33,200 nucleotides of DNA from Rhodoferax sp. (GCA_030685025.1 JAUXWC010000236.1:1-33200); one strand, 5' to 3'; counted from the stretch's first letter, positions 22,815 to 29,815 are shown. Translations and numbers: made by a program. The notes: generated from the sequence alone by a model not told the origin.

Positions 22815-24965
22815 GTGGCAAAATTTTCACGAAATCGGGCTCTGAGCCCCATCCAGCAAGCTGTAATAGCTAGCCTTTTTGTAGCATCCGGGGCGCACGC
22901 CCAGCAGGATGTCAGCCTCAAGCCGGTGCTCATCACCGAACGCCGCGTGCCCGCCCTGGCGGATGTCACCGGCTTTGGTGACGTGCCGCTCAAAGACCTG
23001 CCACTGTCCGCCACGGTAGTCGGCCAAGCCGACTTGCTGGCGGTCGGCGCGCGCCGTCTGGCCGACATCGCGCAGTTTGATGCGTCCATCAACGACGCCT
23101 ACAACTCGCCCGGCTACTGGGACTTTTTGACGGTGCGCGGCTTTGTCATCGACAACCGCTTCAACTACCGCCGCGAAGGCCTGCCGATCAGCGCCGAGAC
23201 CTCGATTCCGCTGGAGAACAAGGAACGCATCGAAGTGCTCAAGGGCACCAGCGGCATCCAGGCCGGCACCAGCGCGCCGGGTGGCCTGGTCAACTATGTG
23301 GTGAAGCGCCCGACCAGCCAGCCGCTGCGTGACGTGCGGCTGGAGGTGACTGGCAAGGGCTCGGTGCTGGTGACCGCCGACTTGGGCGGGCGCGCGGGCA
23401 CCGACCAGGCCTTCGGCTACCGCCTCAACGTGGCGCATGAAAACCTCAAGCCCCTCACCCGCAACCTCAACGGTCAGCGCAGTCTGCTGGCCTTGGCCAC
23501 CGACTGGCGCCTCAACCGCGACGCCACCCTGTCAGCCGAAGTGGAGTGGAGCCGCAAGTCGCAACCCAGCCAGGCGGGCTTTAGCCTGCTGGGCAATGTG
23601 CTGCCCGCGCCGGTGGACCCCAAGCTGAACCTCAACAACCAGCCTTGGTCACAGCCCTCGGAGTTTGACGCGCTGACTGGCACGGTGCGCTTCGATCAGG
23701 CCATCAACGCCGACTGGCGCTGGTCGGCGCAAGTCGGGCAGCAGAAGCTCAAAACCAACGATCGGCTGGCTTATGCCTACGGTTGCAGCACCGAAGGCAT
23801 GTGGGACCGCTATTGCTCAGACGGCACCTTCGACATGTACGACTTCCGCAGTGAGAACGAGCGCCGCACCCAGCAAGCGGCCAGCCTGAATGTCAACGGC
23901 AAGGTCAATACCGGCAGCGTGGTCCACAGCCTGGGCCTGGGTCTGCAGAGCAGCCGCGTCAAGCAGCGTTTTCAGATGCAGGCCTACAACTGGGTGGGCA
24001 TTGGCAACGTACAGGGCACCACTGTCGTGCCAGCGGACCCGACCCTGTCCGACCAGAGTACCAACCGCGACGAGCATTCGATCGAGCTGTCGCTACAAGA
24101 CTCCATGCGCTGGAGCGATCGCTTGACAAGCTGGATTGGCCTGCGTCACAGCCGTATCTCGCGCGACAGCATTCGCACCAACGGCTCGCGCCCCACCGCC
24201 TATGACGACAGCATCACCACCCCCTGGCTGGCGGTGAGCTACGCCATCTCACCCGCCGAGATGCTGTATGCCAGCGTTGGTCAGGGTGTGGAGTCGCAAG
24301 TCGTGCCCAACAAGAGCTCGCAGTACAGCAATGCCGGCGTGGCCCTGCCGGCACTGAAGTCCCGCCAGTGGGAACTGGGCGTCAAAGGTGGGCGCAACGG
24401 CCTGGGTTGGCAAGTGGCCGTATTCAACATCGTGCGCCCGATGACCAATCTGGACGCGTGCTACCGCCTTGGCACCACCCCGTGCAAAGGGCAATACGAC
24501 GGCGAGGCGGCGCACCGAGGCGTGGAGACCAGCCTGCAATGGGAGCAAGGCCCCTGGCGCCTGGGCGGCAGCGCCACCATCCTGGACGCCAAACGCCAGG
24601 GCAGCCTGAACGAGCCCGCCACCAACGGCAAAGAGCCGACCAACGTTCCCAACTGGGTGCTGCGCGCCAACGCCAACTGGCGCGTCAACGCCGTGCCGGG
24701 CCTGTCGGTCCACGGGCAACTGTCGCACGAAGGCCAACGCGCCATCCTGGCCGACAGCAACTTGACACTGCCCGCCTGGAGCCGAGTCGATGCCAGCCTG
24801 CGTTATGAGACCAAACTGGTCGGCACGCCGACCACCTGGACGCTGGGCGCCGAGAACCTGTTCGACAAACGCTACTGGAAGGAGTCCCCTTACCAGTATG
24901 GTCATGTCTACCTGTTCCCCGGCGCGGCGCGCACCTGGCGCCTGGCCATGCAAGCCAGCTTCTAA
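22815..24965 (+). CDS. TPP-riboswitch-controlled TonB-dependent outer-membrane receptor
   Basis: A 716-residue outer-membrane gated channel. It has a signal peptide (hydrophobic 16-26, AHA cleavage near 29), a TonB-box-like segment (about 33-42) and a plug domain (about 55-170, with LKGTSGIQAGTSAPGGLVNYV). A beta barrel with alternating hydrophobic strands follows, and the C-terminus ends in Phe (MQASF), as outer-membrane proteins require. It looks like siderophore-type receptors, but the TPP riboswitch upstream points to thiamine, its phosphates or a precursor as the ligand. GTG at 22815 follows AGGAA at a normal distance. No other thiamine gene is adjacent downstream. Substrate remains an inference from regulation. 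Confidence 0.88.
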   Translation: MAKFSRNRALSPIQQAVIASLFVASGAHAQQDVSLKPVLITERRVPALADVTGFGDVPLKDLPLSATVVGQADLLAVGARRLADIAQFDASINDAYNSPGYWDFLTVRGFVIDNRFNYRREGLPISAETSIPLENKERIEVLKGTSGIQAGTSAPGGLVNYVVKRPTSQPLRDVRLEVTGKGSVLVTADLGGRAGTDQAFGYRLNVAHENLKPLTRNLNGQRSLLALATDWRLNRDATLSAEVEWSRKSQPSQAGFSLLGNVLPAPVDPKLNLNNQPWSQPSEFDALTGTVRFDQAINADWRWSAQVGQQKLKTNDRLAYAYGCSTEGMWDRYCSDGTFDMYDFRSENERRTQQAASLNVNGKVNTGSVVHSLGLGLQSSRVKQRFQMQAYNWVGIGNVQGTTVVPADPTLSDQSTNRDEHSIELSLQDSMRWSDRLTSWIGLRHSRISRDSIRTNGSRPTAYDDSITTPWLAVSYAISPAEMLYASVGQGVESQVVPNKSSQYSNAGVALPALKSRQWELGVKGGRNGLGWQVAVFNIVRPMTNLDACYRLGTTPCKGQYDGEAAHRGVETSLQWEQGPWRLGGSATILDAKRQGSLNEPATNGKEPTNVPNWVLRANANWRVNAVPGLSVHGQLSHEGQRAILADSNLTLPAWSRVDASLRYETKLVGTPTTWTLGAENLFDKRYWKESPYQYGHVYLFPGAARTWRLAMQASF

Positions 24966-25024
24966 AATAGTCCAACACCTCAATCGGGTGGGTCAAAAAA
25001 CAACGCTATAATTTGAGGCTTCAT

Positions 25025-25100
25025 TCCTCGATAGCTCAGTTGGTAGAGCGCCGGACTGTTAATCCGTAGGTCCCTGGTTCGAGCCCAGGTCGAGGAGCCA
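25025..25100 (+). tRNA. tRNA-Asn (GTT)
   Basis: A 76-nt cloverleaf with CCA encoded. The acceptor is TCCTCGA/TCGAGGA with discriminator G. The D arm has AGCTCAGTTGGTAGAGC. The anticodon stem-loop CGGACTGTTAATCCG carries GTT, and the T arm is CCTGG-TTCGAGC-CCAGG. Its 3' half, from 25054, is the target sequence repeated at the far end of a 2.4-kb integrated element. A terminator follows at 25122. Confidence 0.97.
25054..25100 (+). repeat. Left attachment repeat (3' part of tRNA-Asn)
   Basis: These 47 bp, from the anticodon stem to the CCA end, recur at 27447-27493 with three differences (positions 25072, 25087 and 25099). Such direct repeats are left by tyrosine-recombinase elements that insert into the 3' end of tRNA genes and restore the gene. 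The complete tRNA lies on this side. Confidence 0.85.
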
Positions 25101-25121
25101 AATTCCCCTTACGGGGTATAG

Positions 25122-25156
25122 AAAGCCTGCTATTTAAGCGATAGCAGGCTTTTTTA
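25122..25156 (+). terminator. Intrinsic terminator of tRNA-Asn
   Basis: AAAGCCTGCTAT (25122-25133) and ATAGCAGGCTTT (25141-25152) form a perfect 12-bp stem with a 7-nt loop. The run of T continues to 25155. It is placed 21 nt after the tRNA. This is a textbook Rho-independent terminator. Confidence 0.92.
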
Positions 25157-25466
25157 TTTGGTGAGCCATGTAGCCACCATGTAGCCAGAAGTACATGAAT
25201 TTGTGCCGGATCAGCTCGCTGGTATCGCCGTGCGACATTTACGTCTGCGTCACTGTCATCACTCGTTACCGCCGCACCTTGTCAACCCTATTCATCTGGG
25301 AGGCTGGCTGTGATTTGTAGGTGCGTCGGCTGGCAATTGGTGTAGCAGGAAGGCTGGGGTGACGAACAGTCTCGCTTTGGTGGCTGGAACAGGCTTTCAA
25401 AGCTTCGGGTTGGTGCGAAGGTGTCCCGCTCTTCGGTTCGCGGGCCTTGCTGGGATGAAAAATTGA
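25157..25466. other. 310-bp non-coding stretch at the element's left end
   Basis: No convincing gene is seen between the tRNA terminator and the antitoxin stop. It includes the 11-bp tandem repeat at 25166-25187 and a small CCCGC/GCGGG hairpin at 25425-25444 just beyond the antitoxin gene end. Excision or arm-type recombinase sites would be expected in such a region. Confidence 0.5.
25166..25187 (+). repeat. 11-bp perfect tandem repeat near the left attachment site
   Basis: CCATGTAGCCA occurs twice head to tail (25166-25176 and 25177-25187), 66 bp after the tRNA end. Direct repeats next to an attachment core are typical of arm-type binding sites of tyrosine recombinases. They could equally be a chance duplication. 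Confidence 0.55.
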
Positions 25467-25754
25467 TCAGGCTGCCAGCGCCTCAATCACCGCGTTGGGG
25501 TTGTGATCGATCACGTTAAGCAAGACCAGCGCTGGCCCATGGGGTGCACGGTCGCCGCGCTCCCAGTGGCGCAATGTCGCCGTGGAGAACCCAAAGCGGG
25601 CGGCAAACTGCTCTTGCGTCATGCTGACCTTGGCGCGCAATGCCTTGACGTCCACTGGACGGGGACGGTGAATGCGCGTCTGTGGTGCGCGACCTTCCGC
25701 GTGTTCAATGGCTTCCAGCAAGCCACGTTTGATGCTGTCGAATGCGGTGCTCAT
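25467..25754 (-). CDS. HigA2-like antitoxin (Xre helix-turn-helix)
   Basis: A 95-residue DNA-binding antitoxin on the minus strand. The Xre-type helix-turn-helix lies in the second half (VSMTQEQFAARFGFSTATLRHWERG, written here only as a landmark near residues 45-69). The disordered N-terminal part should bind the toxin. The order and length match HigA2 of the Vibrio HigB2/HigA2 type. ATG at 25754 overlaps the toxin stop by 4 nt (ATGA), which is why it is preferred over 25772. It should neutralise the toxin encoded just upstream and repress the operon. Confidence 0.85.
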   Translation of the reverse strand: MSTAFDSIKRGLLEAIEHAEGRAPQTRIHRPRPVDVKALRAKVSMTQEQFAARFGFSTATLRHWERGDRAPHGPALVLLNVIDHNPNAVIEALAA

Positions 25755-26092
25755 GTAGGTTTTCCCTTCCATATTTGAACCAGTAACTTAACCAGACCTG
25801 CCAAATCGTTGCGCTCTGATTTGGACAAATTCGCCTGGTCGCCCTTGGCGAACAACGTCAGCAAGTACAACGGCATCGCCTCATCGTGAAAATAGTAGAT
25901 GACGCGAACGCCACCACTTTTACCCTGACCGCCACGACCCCACCGAATCTTTCGCACGCCGCCGGTGCCTTCCATTAGCTCCCCCGCCTTCGGGTGATCC
26001 GCCAAGTAGCGGATGATGTCCTGTCGTTCGACTTCGGTAAGCAATTTATCCGCAGTGCGGATGAATTCGGGCAACTCGGCGACGGTCAGCAT
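25751..26092 (-). CDS. HigB2/RelE-like toxin
   Basis: A 113-residue RelE-superfamily mRNA-interferase-type toxin on the minus strand. Landmarks are GTGGVRKIRW near residues 42-51, the GKSGGVRVIYYF strand near 57-68 and LLTLFAKGDQANLSKSE near 77-93. All of these match HigB2-type toxins, which cut mRNA at the ribosome. It is toxin-first, with the antitoxin start overlapping its stop by 4 nt, as usual for hig modules. All family regions are present, so it may be functional and could keep the element in the chromosome. Confidence 0.85.
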   Translation of the reverse strand: MLTVAELPEFIRTADKLLTEVERQDIIRYLADHPKAGELMEGTGGVRKIRWGRGGQGKSGGVRVIYYFHDEAMPLYLLTLFAKGDQANLSKSERNDLAGLVKLLVQIWKGKPT

Positions 26093-26119
26093 AGGTAATA
26101 TTGTAATCCATTGGGACGG

Positions 26120-26836
26120 TTAAGCAGCGACGACTCTCAAAACGCCCTGCCCGGCTTTGGCATCAAACACAATGCCCGCCTGCTCCAGCATCCAGGCCTC
26201 GATCTTTTCATGGTGAAGGCGCAGCAGTTCCAGCGGCCTTACCGTGCAATGCTTCTCGGCGGTGGCGCTTGGCTTGTGCCCCATGATCTGGGCCACAATG
26301 CCGGTGGGCACTTCCAGCCACTCGGTCAGCGACTTGAAGGACCGACGCAGGCCGTGCAGGGTAAGCCCATCAAGGCCAGCAACTTTGCAGGCCACGGTAT
26401 GTGGGTATGTGGGCTCTGACAACGTGCCACTGGCGCTCGTTGGGCTGGAGAACACCCATTCGTTTCGTTTGGGCAACCCTGCCAGTAGGTGCGCAACATA
26501 GGGGGTCAGCGGTATCACGCGCTCGCCTTCGACCTTGTCGCGAATCGTGATGCCCTTCCATTGGGTGTTGAGGTCTTGCCATTGCAACGACATCGCCTCA
26601 CCCGGCCTGGCACCGGTGAGCAACACGACTTGGAGATAGGCGGCAATGACCGGGTTTTGCATCTGCTGGATGGTGGCGAACCAGACGGCCAATTGTTCAT
26701 GAGGGCAAACGACTGAGGTGCTTCTTTCTTGCCTGAACGGCAGCATTGCAGCTTTGTGGTTCTGCATTGGTTCGGTTGTGGGGATCAGGGGGCCCCCTGG
26801 AGAAATCCTCGGGGCTTTTCCTTTTGTCCAACGCAA
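26120..26836 (-). pseudogene. Truncated tyrosine recombinase (integrase) with Tyr-to-Cys change
   Basis: The 238-codon frame holds only the catalytic domain of a phage/island integrase. Box I Arg is in TGARPGEAM and the box II His-x-x-Arg is in HGLRRSF, with GHKPS following. The usual EKHYxxRP motif reads EKHCTVRP: the nucleophile Tyr codon is TGC, one transition away from TAC. The N-terminal core-binding and arm-binding domains (roughly 150-200 residues) are missing, and the first 35 residues do not resemble the family. The stop lies 27 bp beyond the toxin gene start (both on the minus strand). This should be an inactive remnant of the enzyme that inserted the element. Confidence 0.8.
26786..26799. 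repeat. 14-bp perfect GC palindrome
   Basis: CAGGGGGCCCCCTG reads the same on both strands. It is near the abnormal 5' end of the integrase remnant, 53 bp before a plausible small ORF. It might be an operator, a deletion junction or a hairpin end; no function can be given. Confidence 0.5.
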
Positions 26837-26851
26837 CCCAAGGAGACATCA

Positions 26852-27046
26852 ATGCTCAGCATCACCGACAACTTCACCAGCACGTTCCTGCCGCGTGACA
26901 TTCGTAACTACCGCAACCTGTACCTGCCCTACCCCAAACAGAAATCCGTTGGCATTGTGTGCTCGCGACGCCACGCCGCCAATTCCGGATGGCGTGCCTG
27001 CCAATCTATGACAACCATCGCACAAAACATGGCTTTAAATGCATAA
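26852..27046 (+). CDS. Hypothetical 64-residue protein in the integrated element
   Basis: An ATG at 26852 is preceded by a strong ribosome-binding site (AAGGAG, 7 nt away). The N-terminal half (NYRNLYLPYPKQKSVG) is Tyr/Pro-rich and looks protein-like. The second half is Ser/Arg-rich and may be out-of-frame continuation after a deletion. I do not recognise the family. It ends 6 nt before the fused toxin-antitoxin remnant. Confidence 0.4.
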   Translation: MLSITDNFTSTFLPRDIRNYRNLYLPYPKQKSVGIVCSRRHAANSGWRACQSMTTIAQNMALNA

Positions 27047-27052
27047 TTCGGC

Positions 27053-27358
27053 ATGCGGTGGGACATCCTATTTCACGGCGACTTTGCCACCGAGTTCGAT
27101 GCATTGGCGCAGCCTTTACAAGACGAGTTGCTGGCCACTTTGGGTGTCGGGCAAGACACCATTTCGCGCCTGGAGAAGCGCAGCGACATGCTGCTGTCAA
27201 CACTGCGCCGTTATGTTGAGGCAATGGGTGGCAAGCTGGAACTGGTGGCGCAGTTCCCCGACCGCCCACCCATGGTGATTGACCATTTGACGCCACCAAA
27301 CAGTCGTTCCAATGGGACACTGGCGGGGCAGTTGGGGGCAAATAGCCACCACTTTTGA
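27053..27358 (+). pseudogene. In-frame fusion of a toxin N-terminus to an antitoxin C-terminus
   Basis: The 101-residue frame starts with MRWDILFHGDFATEFDALA, typical of the beginning of a RelE/HigB (Gp49-like) toxin. From about residue 29 it changes to LGVGQDTISRLEKRSDML, the recognition helix and beyond of an Xre-type antitoxin, and ends with VEAMGGKLELVA as in that partner family. The toxin C-terminus and antitoxin N-terminus are missing. An internal deletion joining two adjacent genes explains this. The product lacks toxin active-site parts and half of the HTH, so it is probably non-functional. Confidence 0.7.
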
Positions 27359-27366
27359 CCAAACGA

Positions 27367-27395
27367 CACAACAGGCCAGTTGTGCTAAGCTTTTG
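27367..27395 (+). terminator. Weak hairpin after the fused remnant
   Basis: CACAAC (27367-27372) and GTTGTG (27379-27384) pair around a 6-nt loop, with TTTT a few bases later (27391-27394). It starts 9 nt after the stop of the fused gene. The T-run is short and spaced by CTAAGC, so it is at best a weak terminator. Confidence 0.4.
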
Positions 27396-27446
27396 ATTTA
27401 GTTGTGGTTATTTGTTGCGCTGATTTGTGGCTTGTTATTCGGGACC

Positions 27447-27493
27447 GACTGTTAATCCGTAGGTTCCTGGTTCGAGCCCGGGTCGAGGAGCTA
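27447..27493 (+). repeat. Right attachment repeat (tRNA-Asn 3' fragment)
   Basis: This copy matches 25054-25100 at 44 of 47 positions. The 5' half of the tRNA (acceptor 5' strand and D arm) is absent, so it cannot make a tRNA. It marks the right end of the integrated element. A terminator follows at 27503, probably the original terminator of the tRNA before insertion. Confidence 0.85.
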
Positions 27494-27502
27494 GAATTTG
27501 AG

Positions 27503-27531
27503 ACCCGCCTTCGAAAGATGGCGGGTTTTTT
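27503..27531 (+). terminator. Intrinsic terminator after the right attachment repeat
   Basis: ACCCGCC (27503-27509) and GGCGGGT (27520-27526) form a stem with a 10-nt loop, followed by six T (27526-27531). It stands in the same position relative to the tRNA fragment as the terminator after intact tRNA-Asn, which suggests it served the tRNA before the element inserted. Confidence 0.85.
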
Positions 27532-27597
27532 CCTTTTCAGGCCTTTCATCCCCTGGCGGCCAACGGCGACCAGTCCACTTCTCACTCAAGGCCACAC

Positions 27598-27903
27598 ATG
27601 CACAACGACACCGCCACCACGGCTCCCCCATCACCCGCCCAAACACCAGCCCAGCAAGCTGATGCCGCCTTGCTCGCCACCACGGCCGAGGCCAGGACCG
27701 AGAACGCCAAGCAAATCACCGAGTTGACCGATGGCGCCCTGGAAGCCCACATTGCCGCACACATCCGGGGCATGGTCGCCGCGACCGTCGCTCATGTAGC
27801 GATCAACGCCAGCCACTCGGTTCAAGCAGCCACCGAACACTGGCAACAATGGGCACTTGGCGTGGCGAAGGGGTTTGAGCGGGGTGAGTCAGCGGTAGCC
27901 TGA
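27598..27903 (+). CDS. Hypothetical Ala/Thr-rich protein
   Basis: A 101-residue open frame with ATG at 27598. The first 25 residues are low-complexity (Thr, Pro, Ala, Gln). The remainder is Ala- and His-rich and could form helices (GALEAHIAAHIRGMVAATVA). There is no signal peptide and no recognised domain. The codon usage resembles that of its GC-rich neighbours. The ribosome-binding site is weak (CAAGG 7 nt upstream). It lies just beyond the integrated element. Confidence 0.45.
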   Translation: MHNDTATTAPPSPAQTPAQQADAALLATTAEARTENAKQITELTDGALEAHIAAHIRGMVAATVAHVAINASHSVQAATEHWQQWALGVAKGFERGESAVA

Positions 27904-28081
27904 ATGGGAAGCCAATGGCAGCTTGCACGCTTGCGCAGCATGGGCAGGTATTCTCCGGTGTTCAGCAGCAACTCCCCTTGACCAGCATGCAATGCCGAGG
28001 GGCTCGCTGGTGGCTTGAAGCATCAAACTTCCGCTGATCGCCCCGCTACACTGAAGCCCACGCACTCACCGAAAGACAAGA

Positions 28082-28405
28082 ATGTTTGACAAAAGCGGCC
28101 AATGGATACGGCTTGAAACCTTCGACGATTTTGACAACGGCCTGTCGGATTTGATCGACCTCTGGTCCAGTACCTCAAAGACTGCGACAAGCGCCGCCAA
28201 GGAATCGGCGCTCGCTCATTTCAAAGAAGACCTGGAAGCTGCCGCGCTCAAATGGATCGACAACCGAGCCAAGTCCAAGAAGTACGCAGCGATTGGCGAA
28301 GAGCTGGCGGAGTTCGAAGCAGTATTGAGAGAAGGCTCAAACGTTGCCCCACAAGCCAGCCCCGACGCCCCTGCAACGCCGGCCAAGGCGAGAAAGAAGA
28401 CCTGA
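28082..28405 (+). CDS. Hypothetical helical protein with basic tail
   Basis: A 107-residue frame starting at ATG 28082. Residues 10-85 alternate acidic and hydrophobic positions and are likely alpha-helical (AALKWIDNRAKSKKYAAIG). The C-terminus is Pro/Ala-rich and ends in ARKKT. It has no recognised domain, signal peptide or TM segment. A GAAAGACAAG stretch precedes the ATG. It may be a genomic-island cargo gene. Confidence 0.5.
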   Translation: MFDKSGQWIRLETFDDFDNGLSDLIDLWSSTSKTATSAAKESALAHFKEDLEAAALKWIDNRAKSKKYAAIGEELAEFEAVLREGSNVAPQASPDAPATPAKARKKT

Positions 28406-28482
28406 GTGCGCCTGGGTCGGACTCGCCGTCGCGCTGATGCCGCTGGCAAACTATGGTTGCCTGAGCACAGGTAATTCGTCCC

Positions 28483-28656
28483 ATGAGAATCAATCTGATA
28501 GCCCCGTTCGCCGAGAAGGATGCCGTAAAGGCGTTGGGAGCCCGCTGGGACGCCGCCAAGAAAACGTGATACGTCACCAAGCCCGCCGTTGACGTGCCGC
28601 ACTGCGGCTGCGAGGTTTTGCCCTGGGAAGACTGCCCACACACGGCTTCCCGGTAA
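28483..28656 (+). pseudogene. DUF5710-type small protein broken by an in-frame TGA
   Basis: Starting at ATG 28483, the frame reads APFAEKDAVKALGARWDAA, then KKT, a TGA at 28567-28569, then YVTKP, continuing to TAA at 28654. In DUF5710 domains the Lys/Arg-rich turn is followed by Trp-Tyr-Val. The stop stands exactly where Trp (TGG) is expected, so a single G-to-A change explains it. The frame stays open on both sides for 57 codons, ending with a Cys-rich tail (HCGCEVLPWEDC). It is a recent nonsense mutation or an unusual read-through site. Confidence 0.65.
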
Positions 28657-28934
28657 CCCTCATGGAGTGCATTGGTTCGCGCGTTTCCATTGCGTCGGCG
28701 GGACCGTGCCGACCTCGCCACCCTCGCCACTGCCTGCAATCGCGTTGGGTCCAGTCCACGGCACGGCAGGTGAGCGCCCTTGCGGAAATCGAAACCGCGA
28801 ACTCGTGACTTTTACCGCGCAATTTGCGAAAAGTCGCATCACGACCCCGCCGCGTTGGCGCAAACTTGCACGACCACCCGCGACGGCCATGCGGGTGGCG
28901 CGTAGCCTGGTCAAGCAAAGAAAGCGGGGACAAG

Positions 28935-29204
28935 ATGAGTGCATACACGGTACCCGACGCGCTGGAAGCGCGTTACAAGGGCGACGGCATGGCCTTGGCC
29001 GCCACCCATGATGGGCAGTTGTTGGCCTTGACCTACTTGAGCGACCTGCTGCCGGGTGTCGAGCTGCTGGAGTGCGACGCAACCGGCCACATTGGCGCCG
29101 GCATATTGGACAACCCGCGCATCGCACCTACCGTTCGCGAATTGAGCGCCTTGGGCAGCGTGCATCTGGGTGTGTGCTCGCGCTGGGAATTCGTGGAACT
29201 TTAG
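28935..29204 (+). CDS. Hypothetical 89-residue protein
   Basis: ATG at 28935 follows GGGGA by 6 nt. The protein is mixed alpha/beta in appearance (GDGMALAATHDGQLLALTYLS, quoted as a landmark near residues 18-38) with a GILDNPRIAPTVRELSALG segment. I do not recognise the family. The 278-nt region before it shows no other gene or clear motif. It stands alone upstream of the stress-protein gene. Confidence 0.5.
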   Translation: MSAYTVPDALEARYKGDGMALAATHDGQLLALTYLSDLLPGVELLECDATGHIGAGILDNPRIAPTVRELSALGSVHLGVCSRWEFVEL

Positions 29205-29348
29205 GCCTGAGAGCGGCGCAGTTGGCCGCCGCGCGGGGCAGGCCGACCGCTAATGAGCGCGCTTGCTTGCGAATGCTGTCTTGTCGGCATTCCCGTTTGC
29301 GGAATGATCGCGTCTAATTGGCTACCCACAAACCAAAAGGAGAAACCG

Positions 29349-29744
29349 ATGACAGTTCTTGTCGCCTATGTGCCGCGTCCCGAGGGTCAAGCCGCCCTGG
29401 ACAAAGGGATCGAAATAGCAAAACGTCGCAATGAACATCTGTTGGTGGTCAACGCCAGCCCAGGCGGCAAGAAAGAAGACCCCGCCTTTGCCGATGTGCA
29501 GGACTTCGAGCGCGTCGAGCAGTTGCTGCGGGACTCGGGCCTCAACGCGGAATTGAAGCAGTATGTTCGAGGCAAGACGGCCGTCGAGGAAATCGAGGCC
29601 TTGGTTGAGACCCTGCCGGTGTCGGTGCTCATCATCGGCCTGAGAAAACGCTCCCCGGTGGGCAAACTCATCATGGGCAGCGTCGCGCAGGAGTTGCTGC
29701 TGTCGGTGCCCTGTCCGGTGTTGGCGGTCAAGTCCGCGACCTGA
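29349..29744 (+). CDS. Universal stress protein (UspA family)
   Basis: A 131-residue single Usp domain. The N-terminal strand VLVAYVPRPEGQAALDKG and the C-terminal VLIIGLRKRSPVGKLIMGS followed by VPCPVLAVK are typical. The ATP-binding G-x2-G-x9-G(S/T) motif is partly degenerate: GLRK replaces the first glycine pair, though the late GS is present. A strong ribosome-binding site (AAGGAG) precedes ATG 29349. Usp proteins help survival in stress or stasis by unclear means. The gene is monocistronic, ending at the terminator at 29779. A CATTCC/GGAATG hairpin (29288-29306) lies in its upstream region. Confidence 0.88.
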   Translation: MTVLVAYVPRPEGQAALDKGIEIAKRRNEHLLVVNASPGGKKEDPAFADVQDFERVEQLLRDSGLNAELKQYVRGKTAVEEIEALVETLPVSVLIIGLRKRSPVGKLIMGSVAQELLLSVPCPVLAVKSAT

Positions 29745-29778
29745 CGCACGCCATGTGACAAGCTGAGCCCACCAACCA

Positions 29779-29811
29779 AAAAGCCCACCCGCTTGGTGCC
29801 GGTGGGCTTTT
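29779..29811. terminator. Bidirectional intrinsic terminator between uspA-like gene and tRNA-Val
   Basis: AAAAGCCCACC (29779-29789) and GGTGGGCTTTT (29801-29811) form a perfect 11-bp stem with an 11-nt loop. A-rich and T-rich flanks give a T-run on both strands. It ends the stress-protein transcript on the plus strand and the tRNA-Val transcript on the minus strand. Confidence 0.92.
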
Positions 29812-29815
29812 GACT

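Larger units (their letters stand above)
25054..27493. mobile_element. Small decayed tRNA-Asn-integrated element (2.4 kb)
   Basis: The interval is bounded by 47-bp near-identical direct repeats of the tRNA-Asn 3' end, 2,393 bp apart. Inside are a higB2/higA2-like toxin-antitoxin pair, a truncated tyrosine recombinase with a mutated catalytic residue, a short unknown ORF and a fused toxin-antitoxin remnant. This is the expected footprint of a genomic island or prophage after large internal deletion. With no working integrase of its own, it is probably fixed unless a related enzyme acts in trans. Exact core crossover is unknown. Confidence 0.8.

Noticed and set aside
22858-22885. Repeat-like GCTGTAATAGC...TTTTTGTAGC inside the receptor signal peptide region
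   Set aside because: It recalls dispersed palindromes of related genomes, but it is too short and imperfect to separate from ordinary signal-peptide coding sequence.
27447-27493. Second tRNA-Asn gene
   Set aside because: Only the 3' half is present. The acceptor 5' strand and D arm are missing, so it is an attachment-site copy.
25157-29204. CRISPR array or insertion sequence in the accessory region
   Set aside because: The repeats found are only two-copy, without regular spacers, and no transposase frame or terminal inverted repeats were seen.
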